Shown here: in pieces, positions 33,765-41,754 of the stretch
Numbering within the stretch: position 1 is the stretch's first letter
Layout: each line of letters starts with the position of its first letter
Assembly: GCA_000402515.1 (NCBI GenBank)
Contig: AQRL01000032.1
Location: 1-44,149, forward strand
DNA: 44,149 bases
Source: Nanoarchaeota archaeon SCGC AAA011-G17
Lineage (GTDB): Archaea > Nanobdellota > Nanobdellia > SCGC-AAA011-G17
Reading direction: 5' to 3'
Made by a program: the position numbers and the translations under genes
Notes under the pieces: model-generated
What the model was told of the DNA's origin: nothing
Database searches by the model: none
What the model saw: the letters and a program-made list of their open reading frames with translations, nothing else

Positions 33765-34979
33765 TTATTTTTCTAAAAAAATTTGTGCTTTTTTTCTATC
33801 TACTATCCCAAATATATCTACGTTGGTATACCCCCCTCTTCTTAATTCTATTTTATTAACTACATCAACGATTCCCAATTTGATTAATGATTCAGAAAAA
33901 CTTGGATGACCTTTAAGATGAAATATAATTGTTCCGTTTCTAACATTCAGTTCTTTAGCTAATTCTAAAACAGATTTTGGTTTTGTTATTAGGGATTTGA
34001 CTATTAGTTTTTTTGTTTCTCCTGTAGGTCTTTGATACCATATTCTCTGTTTTCTTTCATAGAGGGATTTAAATGCCTCTTGCTTATATTCAATTGGTAA
34101 AGGACTGATTGAGTTATATAAATCAATAATGCTATCTGAGTCAATTTTCAATTTCCAAGATGTTGATACTTCATTGTATTGAGATTTATTTTTTTCTAAT
34201 GATTTATACCTTGTTCTTGATGATATTGGCCTTAGTTTATAATGCTCTGATAATACTTCATGAATATCTTCAATTAATTTTTTATTATTTAATTCTATTT
34301 TTATTTTATCTTCAACAGAACCTTCATCAACTATCAATGCCTTTATTATCTCATCCGATAACACCTTATATTTTTTAGCTAGTTTTTTCATTTTTTCAGA
34401 AAGAAATGAAGTTATTGATTTAAAATCTCCAATATCTAATATTTTTGCTGCTATAAATGCTATTGTATAACTAAAGTATAATTGATTTTCCTTTTCTATT
34501 AAATTTATTGGAACATCGCCAAATTCAGATAATCTTTGTTTATGATAGATTGTTAGAGAATCTTCGTAAGTATAAAAATAACACCCCTTTTTGAATCTAA
34601 AACTTCCATCAAAGAACAAATGAGACGCAACATAAAAAAGATTCTTCATGTGAAAAGGCAATTTTGGATTTTTTACTATTGTTCCATCTTCATGATTTCC
34701 TATTGCTTCTATATTATTTTCTAATTCTTCTTTTGGAGTTTCTATAAATTTTCTTAATATTTCTATTTCTCTTATTGTAAATCTTATTTCTTTATTAAAA
34801 AGCCTTTGTGCGTGATATTTTTTACAGTTTAATATTTTATAAAAACAATTTTTTAATTTAGAATTGAGCTTAATTTGTATTTTGTTACAAAAATCCTTAT
34901 GAAATTCATCGTTTAATGAAATAAATAGCTCTTCTGGAAATTGCCAATAATGAACTTCTAAATCCTCTTTTATTTGCAT
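33765..34979 (-). CDS. LAGLIDADG-type homing endonuclease-like protein with winged helix
   Basis: 404 residues. Two degenerate LAGLIDADG motifs are visible: LFYVASHLFFDGSF (about 114-127) and SDEIIKALIVDEGSVEDKI (about 208-226), each followed by a strand-rich segment and a helix (LIEDIHEVLSEHY). The C-terminal region (about 335-380) holds a winged helix (SVLELAKELNVRNGTIIFHL). The acidic residue of each motif (D and E) is retained, so activity is possible. It is free-standing, not in an intron or intein, and lies antisense against the end of rps11. It might move as a selfish element into this conserved locus, or have become a regulator. Confidence 0.65.
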   Translation of the reverse strand: MQIKEDLEVHYWQFPEELFISLNDEFHKDFCNKIQIKLNSKLKNCFYKILNCKKYHAQRLFNKEIRFTIREIEILRKFIETPKEELENNIEAIGNHEDGTIVKNPKLPFHMKNLFYVASHLFFDGSFRFKKGCYFYTYEDSLTIYHKQRLSEFGDVPINLIEKENQLYFSYTIAFIAAKILDIGDFKSITSFLSEKMKKLAKKYKVLSDEIIKALIVDEGSVEDKIKIELNNKKLIEDIHEVLSEHYKLRPISSRTRYKSLEKNKSQYNEVSTSWKLKIDSDSIIDLYNSISPLPIEYKQEAFKSLYERKQRIWYQRPTGETKKLIVKSLITKPKSVLELAKELNVRNGTIIFHLKGHPSFSESLIKLGIVDVVNKIELRRGGYTNVDIFGIVDRKKAQIFLEK

Positions 34980-35078
34980 TATATAAAATGATCTTTTTTG
35001 GTTTATAAGCTCTGCGCTGACATGTCAAGTGTGTCAAGTGAGTACAATATATATTTTATAAAGTATACTTTTTTGAGG

Positions 35079-35903
35079 CTATGTTAGCATGATACCGTAT
35101 AGTCTTAATTTGCACTCATCTCTTGGGATACCATATTCTTTTTGAATCTCTTCTAAATTTTTTTGTAAAAATTCTGAGAAAGTAAGACGTTTCCCATATC
35201 CCCAAGAATTAGTATTTGGATTTTTAAAATCTATCTCAGCTACATTCTTATCAAAAGCAGAAATCCTCCTACCACTTGGAGAAATAAATCCTTCCTCATC
35301 AATCTCAGGATTCAGTCTTCTTGCTTCTTGTTCTAAAATATTTATTAATTTTCTTTTTTTCTCTTTATCATCAAAAAGGCTTTCTTTAATAACAACTGAT
35401 TTAATTTCATAATAATCTGCTATAAGACATGATCTATGAAAAGTCGGAACAGCCCAATATCCTTGTCCTTCCTTAATAAAATCCCCCTTAACTAACTCTT
35501 TTATTAGAGAGTGTATCTTTCTAAACATAAAATCATAAAGTTTTTTATCATATTTATCTTTTTTATAATTTATGTAAACACCCGCTTTAATAGGCTCTTT
35601 AAGAGGTAATCTTTGAGGCTTTATTAATTGTTTAATGCATTTTGGAACTTTTGTGGAATCATGTAATGTATTTTCACCAATACTAACTTTTGTTCTTGTT
35701 TCATATCCTCTAGGATTCTCTCTATAGAAATGATCTGCAAGAAAATTTACCAAATCATACCAAGGACCAAATAAAATTCCGTCATAGATATTTGCCAGTA
35801 ATTCAAGAGCTGATCTGCTTACATCCTGACCTAGTTCAGACTTATCGAACATATAATTTTTAAATTCGTTCTCATATTTTTTTAATTCTAACATGTTTGT
35901 CAT
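35079..35903 (-). CDS. Unknown protein, third gene of cassette
   Basis: 274 residues, soluble, not recognised. Helical N-terminal part (ALELLANIYDGILFGPWYDL), then charged, aromatic segments (KEPIKAGVYINYKKDKYDKK, GYWAVPTFHRSCLIADYYEI), a helix rich in charged residues (DDKEKKRKLINILEQEARRL) and a C-terminal LTFSEFLQKNLEEIQKEYGI. No nuclease, kinase or DNA-binding motif I can name. It has its own Shine-Dalgarno (aggag) one base after the preceding stop. Last in a three-gene operon in the rps11-rpoD gap. Confidence 0.6.
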   Translation of the reverse strand: MTNMLELKKYENEFKNYMFDKSELGQDVSRSALELLANIYDGILFGPWYDLVNFLADHFYRENPRGYETRTKVSIGENTLHDSTKVPKCIKQLIKPQRLPLKEPIKAGVYINYKKDKYDKKLYDFMFRKIHSLIKELVKGDFIKEGQGYWAVPTFHRSCLIADYYEIKSVVIKESLFDDKEKKRKLINILEQEARRLNPEIDEEGFISPSGRRISAFDKNVAEIDFKNPNTNSWGYGKRLTFSEFLQKNLEEIQKEYGIPRDECKLRLYGIMLT

Positions 35904-35904
35904 T

Positions 35905-36267
35905 TTATTCTCCTATTAAATTTCTTGCTTCGGAAACTGCTGATTTCTGTTTTAATTGGAGGCCATACCAATATCTATGAACAACGGAGTGATATTTTTC
36001 ACTTATTTCATTATAGGATTTTTTAAATATGGGTACAATCTCATCAGTTGAGTAATGGGCTAATTTTATGTCATCTTTATAAACACATAAAGCATATTCG
36101 GGAATTGAGCACATACTAGAAAATTGCTCAAGTACAACTTCAAATCCATCGATATGACCAACACATTCACCGTTTGAATCTTTATTTTCTAACGTTATGT
36201 GAGGGCAATCCCAATTTCTTATTTTTTTAGCTAGAACTAATGATTCTTCCAATGAAAGTTTTGTCAT
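35905..36267 (-). CDS. Unknown protein, second gene of cassette
   Basis: 120 residues, soluble. N-terminal helix SLEESLVLAKKIRNWDCPHI, a strand pair (CVGHIDGFEVVLEQFSSMC, then YALCVYKDDIKLAHYSTDEI) and a C-terminal helix. Cysteines at about 21, 35, 53 and 61 could bind metal but do not form a standard motif. Shine-Dalgarno gggga precedes the ATG, which lies one base after the first gene's stop. Function unknown. Confidence 0.6.
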   Translation of the reverse strand: MTKLSLEESLVLAKKIRNWDCPHITLENKDSNGECVGHIDGFEVVLEQFSSMCSIPEYALCVYKDDIKLAHYSTDEIVPIFKKSYNEISEKYHSVVHRYWYGLQLKQKSAVSEARNLIGE

Positions 36268-36268
36268 T

Positions 36269-36691
36269 TTATCTTCCCCATAATACTACTTTATCATAAA
36301 AAAAATTTTTTTCTTCTTCATCCCACCTACTTTTTCCTAACTGAATCCCCACAATCTTTTCCAAATATTCTTTTGGGGTTTGTTTAAGAATTTTATTAAT
36401 AGTTGGATGATTCATCCCATCTCCATTTTCTTTGATAACTTGATACATTGAAAGCATATCACCATGTAAGTTGTGATATAATTTAACAGTTGCTATAGAC
36501 TTTATGTTTCTTGCTTTGCATTGTATTTTCCATTCTCCCCATGTTAATGATCCATCATCATAAGGATCATAATCACTACTTGTGAAATGGGAACTCTTCC
36601 ATCTCATATAATAAGGAAAGCCAGCAGGATTTCTAATTAAATTTCCATCTCTTCCTTTTAAAAATGTTTCAATTAATTTTATTTTTATCAT
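36269..36691 (-). CDS. Unknown protein, first gene of cassette
   Basis: 140 residues, soluble. Aromatic-rich N-terminal region (GFPYYMRWKSSHFTSSDYDP, then DDGSLTWGEWKIQCKARNI), a possible helix-turn-helix-like pair (MYQVIKENGDGMNHPTINKI, then LKQTPKEYLEKIVGIQLG) and an acidic, aromatic C-terminus. The helix pair could bind DNA but this is weak. A strong aaggag Shine-Dalgarno sequence precedes the ATG, so the transcript has a leader, unlike most first genes here. Confidence 0.6.
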   Translation of the reverse strand: MIKIKLIETFLKGRDGNLIRNPAGFPYYMRWKSSHFTSSDYDPYDDGSLTWGEWKIQCKARNIKSIATVKLYHNLHGDMLSMYQVIKENGDGMNHPTINKILKQTPKEYLEKIVGIQLGKSRWDEEEKNFFYDKVVLWGR

Positions 36692-36802
36692 CTTTTCTCC
36701 TTATTTATTACTAAATAGTTTGGATATAACTGTTTTAAATATATGTTGTATAAAAAAATACACAATAGAAAGATTTAAAAATATAAAAATTTTAATAAAA
36801 AT

Positions 36803-37522
36803 ATGGATAAAACAGCATTAGAGCATGTAGGATTAAGCAAGGGAGAGGCAGAGGTTTACATTATACTACTAAAAATAGGGGAAGCAACAGCATCAGAAAT
36901 AGCAAAATACACAAAGATAGCAAGACCAAATGTCTATGATTATTTAAACAAACTAAAAGATAAGGGAATGGTCAGCTTTATCAGCAAGAAAAATAAAATT
37001 CATTATACTCCTTCTTCTCCGGAAAAAATATTAGAATATCTGGATGAAAAAAGAGACTTAATAACACAAGAACTTCCTGATTTGTTAAAATTATACAGTC
37101 CAGAAAAAGAAAAGCCACAGGTAGAAACCTATGAAGGGGTAGAAGGATTCAAAACATTAATGAATGATATAATAAAAACAGGAAAAGATTTTGTTGGCTG
37201 GGGAGCTTCTGATAGAGTAAGAGAAACAGTGCCAGATTATATTGTTAAAAGATATTTGAAACAAAGAGAAAAGAAAAAAATAAGGGCAAGACAGCTTTTT
37301 GTAAAAACAGATGGGGTTCTTGATACTCCTATGTCAAAATTTAAATCAATTCCAAAAGAGTTCTCAAGTCCAGCAACTACCATAGTTTATGATAATAAAG
37401 TTGCAATTATGATTTATACAGCAATCCCACTAATCATGATTGTAAAAAGCAGGGAATTGGCAGATTCCTATAGAAAGCATTTTGAATTATTATGGAAAGC
37501 TGCAAGGAGTTTTACAAAATAA
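36803..37522 (+). CDS. TrmB-family transcriptional regulator
   Basis: 239 residues. N-terminal winged helix of the TrmB type (ALEHVGLSKGEAEVYIILLK, then IAKYTKIARPNVYDYLNKLK) and a C-terminal TrmB-like effector domain (VETYEGVEGFKTLMNDIIK, DFVGWGASDRVRE, then TTIVYDNKVAIMI), which in relatives lies in a phospholipase D-like fold. Such regulators usually respond to sugars; the ligand here is unknown. A dyad-like ttgtat...atacacaa (36755-36774) and a TATA-like atttaaaaatata lie upstream. Divergent from the three-gene cassette, which it might control. Confidence 0.85.
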   Translation: MDKTALEHVGLSKGEAEVYIILLKIGEATASEIAKYTKIARPNVYDYLNKLKDKGMVSFISKKNKIHYTPSSPEKILEYLDEKRDLITQELPDLLKLYSPEKEKPQVETYEGVEGFKTLMNDIIKTGKDFVGWGASDRVRETVPDYIVKRYLKQREKKKIRARQLFVKTDGVLDTPMSKFKSIPKEFSSPATTIVYDNKVAIMIYTAIPLIMIVKSRELADSYRKHFELLWKAARSFTK

Positions 37523-37559
37523 AGAGTAGTTTTATAAACATTTTTTCTATTTTAAATAT

Positions 37560-38378
37560 ATGAAATTAATTTATATGCTGGCACCGATGGAGGGATTTAG
37601 TGATAATTCTTTCAGAACCTTATGCTATAAATACGGGGCAGATGTAACTTTCACTGAGATGGCGAGGTTTGAGTCTCTTGCCAGAAGAAATAAAAGCACT
37701 CTGGAAAAAATTAAGATTAGTTATAAAACACCGACTGTAATACAATTAATCGGCTATAAAGAAACATTTCTTAAAAAATTCCTGGATGGATTCAAGCCTG
37801 AAGAGGGTTTTCTTGGATTTAATTTAAATTTTGGCTGCCCTGCACCGATGTTTGTAAATTACGGCATGGGCTGCGCAATGATAAAAAGAATAAGCAAGGT
37901 AAAAAAATTAGTTGATATTGTAAAAGAAAAAAACTATCAGTGCAGTATAAAACTAAGATTGGGGATGAATGAATTTGAAAAAGAAAAAAAAGTTTATCTC
38001 AATTTAATCAAGGACGCGGATGCTGATTTTTTTGTTGTTCATGCAAGGCACGGCAAAGAAACCTACGATGATGTTGCGGACGGGAGTGTATTTGAGGAGT
38101 GCTGCAGAACCGGAAAAAAAATAATCGCAAACGGGGATATAAAAACAAAGGGAGATGTTGAAACACTGAAGGGATTTGGTGTAAGCGGAGTTATGATTGG
38201 CAGAGAGGCTACAAAGAATCCTGCAATATTCAACCAGCTAAAGGGATTAGAGACTGCTGACATCTCGGAAATAAAAAAAGAATATTTAAAAATTGCAGGC
38301 AAAGAAAGTGATAAATACAAAAAGAATGTATTAAAATATCTCGGAAGTGAATTAGAAATCAGAGATTCAAATTATTAA
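37560..38378 (+). CDS. dus: tRNA-dihydrouridine synthase
   Basis: 272 residues. FMN-dependent enzyme reducing uridine in the tRNA D-loop. TIM-barrel signatures: MLAPMEGFSDNSFRTLCYKY, QLIGY, LNFGCPAPMFVNYGMGCAMI (with the catalytic cysteine of the second GxGC-like segment), SIKLRLGM, VVHARHGKETYDDVAD, then ANGDI and GVMIGREATKNP. Shorter than bacterial Dus at the C-terminus, as in other archaeal forms. TATA-like tattttaaatata just upstream. Confidence 0.92.
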   Translation: MKLIYMLAPMEGFSDNSFRTLCYKYGADVTFTEMARFESLARRNKSTLEKIKISYKTPTVIQLIGYKETFLKKFLDGFKPEEGFLGFNLNFGCPAPMFVNYGMGCAMIKRISKVKKLVDIVKEKNYQCSIKLRLGMNEFEKEKKVYLNLIKDADADFFVVHARHGKETYDDVADGSVFEECCRTGKKIIANGDIKTKGDVETLKGFGVSGVMIGREATKNPAIFNQLKGLETADISEIKKEYLKIAGKESDKYKKNVLKYLGSELEIRDSNY

Positions 38379-38425
38379 TAATTAGAAAGGTTTAAAAACT
38401 GATATTTTTTGAGTTAGATAGTAAA

Positions 38426-39250
38426 ATGGAAATAAAATTATTAGAGAAATCTGAGGATAATGCTAAATTTTTGGTGCAGGGTATTGACTTTTCATTTGCC
38501 AACCTAATCAGAAGAAGCATAATGGACGAGGTTCCTGTTATGGCAATTGATGAAGTTACTTTTCACAAGAACAGCTCTGCATTATATGACGAGATAATCG
38601 CGCACAGGCTTGGATTATTACCATTAAGCACTGATTTAAAAAGTTATGAAGTAAAAGAGAAATGCAAATGTGATGGGAAGGGCTGCGCAAGATGCCAATT
38701 AAATTTAGTATTACAAGCTAAAGGACCGTGCACAGTCTATGCTGAAAATATCAAGAGCAAGGATCCAAAAGTAAAGCCTGTTCAGCCAAATATGCCTATT
38801 ATCAAATTATTAAAGGGACAACAGTTACAGTTTGAGGCTACTGCTTCACTTGGCTATGGAAGAGATCATGTAAAATATTCACCTGGCCTGGTATTTTACA
38901 GACAGGTAGCTGATGTTAAATTAAAAGGGGATGCTGACAGGGATAAATTAAACAAGATATGCCCGCAAAATATATTGGTTTTAGCAGGAAGCAAATTAAA
39001 AGTATCTGATAATCTTAAATGCGACATGTGTTTGGCATGCGCAGATATCAGCAAGGAGATTGAAATAACTCCAAAAGAGGATGAATTCATATTCGAGGTA
39101 GAAAGCTGGGGGCAATTAGACCCGAAGGCAATGGTCTTAGCTGGTTTAGAATCTTTTAAAAGCAAATTAAAAGAGATGGATAAACAGCTCAGTAGACTGC
39201 AGGAGTGTCAGAGCGGTCAAATGAGAATGGCTAAGGACCATTTGGCTTAG
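38426..39250 (+). CDS. rpoD: RNA polymerase subunit D (Rpb3/RpoA-like)
   Basis: 274 residues; platform subunit that pairs with RpoL to start RNA polymerase assembly. Visible: FANLIRRSIMDEVPVMAIDE near 25-44, a zinc-like cluster CKCDGKGCARC near 79-89, and a ferredoxin-like insert CPQNILVLAGS...CDMCLAC with four cysteines, as in archaeal RpoD proteins that hold an Fe-S cluster. Conserved sequence ends near KSKLKEMDKQL; the last 18 codons or so, to the TAG at 39248-39250, lie inside the tRNA-Leu gene on the same strand. A ggtttaaaaac box about 35 nt upstream suggests a separate promoter since the link to rps11 is broken. Confidence 0.95.
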   Translation: MEIKLLEKSEDNAKFLVQGIDFSFANLIRRSIMDEVPVMAIDEVTFHKNSSALYDEIIAHRLGLLPLSTDLKSYEVKEKCKCDGKGCARCQLNLVLQAKGPCTVYAENIKSKDPKVKPVQPNMPIIKLLKGQQLQFEATASLGYGRDHVKYSPGLVFYRQVADVKLKGDADRDKLNKICPQNILVLAGSKLKVSDNLKCDMCLACADISKEIEITPKEDEFIFEVESWGQLDPKAMVLAGLESFKSKLKEMDKQLSRLQECQSGQMRMAKDHLA

Positions 39251-39282
39251 TGCCTACGCAGGTTCGAATCCTGTCTCCTGCA
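39199..39282 (+). tRNA. tRNA-Leu, anticodon AAG as read
   Basis: Full 84-nt class II cloverleaf. Acceptor gcaggag/ctcctgc (7 perfect pairs), D arm tca/tga with GCGG loop, anticodon stem aatgg/ccatt with loop ctaagga (39231-39237), long variable arm with ggc/gcc, T arm gcagg-ttcgaat-cctgt, discriminator A at 39282, no encoded CCA. The long arm plus A73 indicates leucine. Positions 34-36 read AAG (39233-39235); archaea normally use GAG. The 5' 52 nt are shared with the end of rpoD. A tRNA-Leu before rpl18e is a known archaeal arrangement, for example in Haloarcula. Confidence 0.92.
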
Positions 39283-39293
39283 TTAATAAAAAA

Positions 39294-39656
39294 ATGATTG
39301 AAGCGTTGATGATGGAACAAGGAAGTTTAAGCGAGGTATTCCCTTTTTTACATAGAGTGAAAAGTGATGAGGAAGCTGAAAAAATATTAAAAATTGGTGA
39401 AATTAAAGAGAGGGCTATTGCAATATTGATAAGCGAGGCAGAAAAACAATTAACCAAAAAAAGAGAAATTAGCCAATTATTACCCTCTTTCAAAGATAGT
39501 GAAGAGAAAAAATGTTTTGGTGATGTTTTACACTGCTTAGTTGAAGAAGATATATTATACATACAAGGAAAAAAGATTTATTCTAACCCAACTAAATATG
39601 CAATAGAAAGAATAGCATCTGATAATAAATTATACGAGATATGCGGATTAATTTAA
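39294..39656 (+). CDS. Hypothetical protein between tRNA-Leu and rpl18e
   Basis: 120 residues, soluble and helical. The C-terminal half (CFGDVLHCLVEEDILYIQGK, then KIYSNPTKYAIERI) has the look of a winged helix, helix-helix-wing; this is only a resemblance. Met at 39309 is an alternative start. Its stop precedes the rpl18e ATG by one base, so it is translated with the ribosomal genes. It starts 12 nt after the tRNA and is presumably released by tRNA 3' processing of a common transcript. Confidence 0.65.
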   Translation: MIEALMMEQGSLSEVFPFLHRVKSDEEAEKILKIGEIKERAIAILISEAEKQLTKKREISQLLPSFKDSEEKKCFGDVLHCLVEEDILYIQGKKIYSNPTKYAIERIASDNKLYEICGLI

Positions 39657-39657
39657 A

Positions 39658-40020
39658 ATGGTAAAAAGAACAGGACCCCAAAGTTTAGAATTACAAACCC
39701 TAATCAGAGAGCTGAGAAAATTAGGGAGCAAGGAAAAATCAGCCTTATGGAAAAGGGTTGCAGAGGATTTGGAAAAACCAACAAGGATAAGAAGAAAGGT
39801 TAATTTGTATAAGATTGAAAAGGTTTTGAGAAAGGATGAAACTGCTGTTGTTCCTGGGAAGGTTTTGTCTCTTGGAGAGTATACAAAGAAAAATAATGTT
39901 GCTGCTTACCAGTTTTCTGATGGTGCAAGAAAGAAGATAGATAAGACAGGAAAGGCAATTTCCATTCACCAGTTAATGAAGGAAAATCCAAAGGGAAAGA
40001 AAGTGAGGATTGTGGGATGA
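39658..40020 (+). CDS. rpl18e: Ribosomal protein L18e
   Basis: 120 residues, large-subunit protein of the L15 fold found in archaea and eukaryotes. Typical: VKRTGPQSLELQTLIRELRK, WKRVAEDLEKPTRIRRKVNL, then AVVPGKVLSLGEYTKKNNVA. Stop TGA overlaps the rpl13 ATG by 4 bp. The order L18e-L13-S9-RpoN is the standard archaeal cluster. Confidence 0.95.
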   Translation: MVKRTGPQSLELQTLIRELRKLGSKEKSALWKRVAEDLEKPTRIRRKVNLYKIEKVLRKDETAVVPGKVLSLGEYTKKNNVAAYQFSDGARKKIDKTGKAISIHQLMKENPKGKKVRIVG

Positions 40021-40436
40021 TAATTGACGCTGAAAACCTGATTCTTGGAAGGTTGGGAACTTATGCTGCTAAGAAGGCTTTAATGGGAGAGAAAATAGAT
40101 ATTGTCAACTGTGAAAAGGCTGTTGTTGTCGGAAGGAAAGAGGATGTTTTAGAAAGGTATAACCGAAGACAGAACAGAAGAACTCCATTCAAAGGACCGC
40201 ACTTATCAAAAATGCCTGACAGATTTGTAAGGAGAAGCATAAGGGGAATGCTGCCCTGGGGAAAAAACAGGGGAAGAGTGGCATTCAAGAGCATAATGTG
40301 CTGGATCGGAGTGCCTGAGCAGTTCAAAAAAGAGAAAATTGAGAAATTAGAAAAGATTAATGTTTTAAACACAAGAAATATAAAATTTTTAGAGGTTGGA
40401 GCAATCTGCAAATGGCTGGGAGGCAAGGAAAAATGA
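40017..40436 (+). CDS. rpl13: Ribosomal protein L13
   Basis: 139 residues. Recognised by IDAENLILGRLGTYAAKKAL, the VVGRKEDVLERYNRRQNRRT stretch and MLPWGKNRGRVAFKSI (the MLP(W/H) motif). Overlaps its neighbours on both sides by 4 bp, so translation is coupled through rpl18e, rpl13 and the small gene after it. Confidence 0.95.
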   Translation: MIIDAENLILGRLGTYAAKKALMGEKIDIVNCEKAVVVGRKEDVLERYNRRQNRRTPFKGPHLSKMPDRFVRRSIRGMLPWGKNRGRVAFKSIMCWIGVPEQFKKEKIEKLEKINVLNTRNIKFLEVGAICKWLGGKEK

Positions 40437-40648
40437 AAAAACCAAATAGAGAATTAAGATTACCAATAGATGTTTTATTAAAAGATGAGAGAAAAATGTT
40501 AGCTCGTGGTCTTGATATGGGAGAGAGAGCTGATAATGGGGACTGTTGCTGTTTAAATCAGCTTGGTGTACCAGAGATTAGTACTAGTTTTATATCAAGA
40601 AGAGAAGATTTTTATTATGCTGCAAGAACAAAGGGGTATAGATTATAA
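40433..40648 (+). CDS. Small unknown protein between rpl13 and rps9
   Basis: 71 residues from the ATG that overlaps the rpl13 stop (ATGA). Basic N-terminus (KKPNRELRLPIDVLLKDERK), then MGERADNGDCCCLNQLG with three adjacent cysteines, then FISRREDFYYAARTKGYRL. rps9 starts one base after its stop. Most archaea have nothing here, so this is an insertion in a conserved cluster. Function unknown. Confidence 0.65.
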   Translation: MKKPNRELRLPIDVLLKDERKMLARGLDMGERADNGDCCCLNQLGVPEISTSFISRREDFYYAARTKGYRL

Positions 40649-40649
40649 G

Positions 40650-41057
40650 ATGACTAAAAAGGTTGCGCATGTTTCAGGAAGAAGAAAGAGGGCTTTTGCA
40701 AGAGTTACTATAAGCGACGGAAAGGGGATTGTAAAAATTAATAATCAGAACTTAGAGAATTACGGCAATGAGATTGCAAGAATGAAGATAAAAGAGCCTT
40801 TGTATATTGCTGAAGAATTAGCAAAGAAAACTAATATTTCTGCAAGAGTACAGGGAGGGGGATGGCAGGGACAGGCAGAGGCTGTCAGATTAGGAATTGC
40901 AAAGGGATTAGTAGCTTTCAGCAAGAGCGATAAACTGAAAAAGGCATTTTTAGATTATGACAGGCATTTACTCGTTGCTGACGTGAGAAGAAAAGAAACA
41001 ACTAAGCCAAATGACTCTGGAAGAGCTAGGGCAAAGAGACAGAAGTCATATCGTTAA
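40650..41057 (+). CDS. rps9: Ribosomal protein S9
   Basis: 135 residues from the ATG at 40650 (MTKKVAHVSGRRKRAFARVT); a longer frame from 40563 only adds sequence overlapping the previous gene. Core GGGWQGQAEAVRLGIAKGLV and DVRRKETTKPNDSGRARAKR, with the conserved KSYR tail that reaches P-site tRNA. Confidence 0.95.
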   Translation: MTKKVAHVSGRRKRAFARVTISDGKGIVKINNQNLENYGNEIARMKIKEPLYIAEELAKKTNISARVQGGGWQGQAEAVRLGIAKGLVAFSKSDKLKKAFLDYDRHLLVADVRRKETTKPNDSGRARAKRQKSYR

Positions 41058-41090
41058 AATGATAAATTATATTGTAATGGAGAAAGAAAA

Positions 41091-41288
41091 ATGATTATTC
41101 CAATTAGATGTATGTCTTGTTCGAAGCCTGTAGGGCATTTATATGAGAAATATGTAAAAGAGCTGGAGAAAGGAAAGAGCCCTAAACAGGTAATGGATGA
41201 ATTAGGAATAAAAAGATACTGCTGCAGGGGCTTATTTTTAAGCCATGTTGACCTGATTGATACAGTAGCAAGATTTAAGAAAAGCTAA
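41091..41288 (+). CDS. rpoN: RNA polymerase subunit N (Rpb10-like)
   Basis: 65 residues, full length. MIIPIRCMSCSKPVGHLY with the C-x2-C pair and GIKRYCCRGL with the CC pair form the zinc site. It supports assembly of the RpoD-RpoL platform. The usual neighbour rpoK does not follow; a metalloprotease-like gene does. Confidence 0.95.
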   Translation: MIIPIRCMSCSKPVGHLYEKYVKELEKGKSPKQVMDELGIKRYCCRGLFLSHVDLIDTVARFKKS

Positions 41289-41304
41289 TTCTTTTTTTTT
41301 AATT

Positions 41305-41745
41305 ATGAGAGATGATGAATGGCTGAAGGAGAAACTAGAGCAGATATGGGTTAGTTTTTTTCCTGATGTCAAAAGAGGGAATAGGGTTGTAATTAAATTT
41401 AAAGGACGTTCTAGAGATAGATTTGGATATATCAAGAAGGTTAATGAAAATACTTTAATTGTTATTAATTCTTTATTCAGAGATGAACGAGTTCCTGATT
41501 TCATTATCTATAATACAATTGTCCACGAATTAGTACACTATATGCACGGCTTTCAGAGCCCTCTTGAAAGAAGATTTGAACATCCGCATCGTGGTGGAAT
41601 AGTTGACAGGGAATTGAGGAAGAGAGGATTTGATTCACTTCTTAAAAAAGAGAAAGAGTGGGCTAAGAATGAATGGGGGGAGTTGTATAAAGAGATGACC
41701 TATCAGGAAAGAAAAGAAAATAGTTTTTTTAACAGGTTTATTTAA
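41305..41745 (+). CDS. SprT-like zinc metalloprotease
   Basis: 146 residues. The HExxH zinc motif is in TIVHELVHYMHGF (about 71-83), and a third ligand may be among the histidines of FEHPHRGGIVD. The helix-strand order before it (RFGYIKKVNENTLIVINSLF) fits a SprT/M48-like mini-zincin. Relatives process DNA-protein crosslinks, but a general protease role is equally possible. It follows rpoN by 16 bp and has its own A/T-rich start. Confidence 0.7.
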   Translation: MRDDEWLKEKLEQIWVSFFPDVKRGNRVVIKFKGRSRDRFGYIKKVNENTLIVINSLFRDERVPDFIIYNTIVHELVHYMHGFQSPLERRFEHPHRGGIVDRELRKRGFDSLLKKEKEWAKNEWGELYKEMTYQERKENSFFNRFI

Positions 41746-41754
41746 GAAAGAAAA

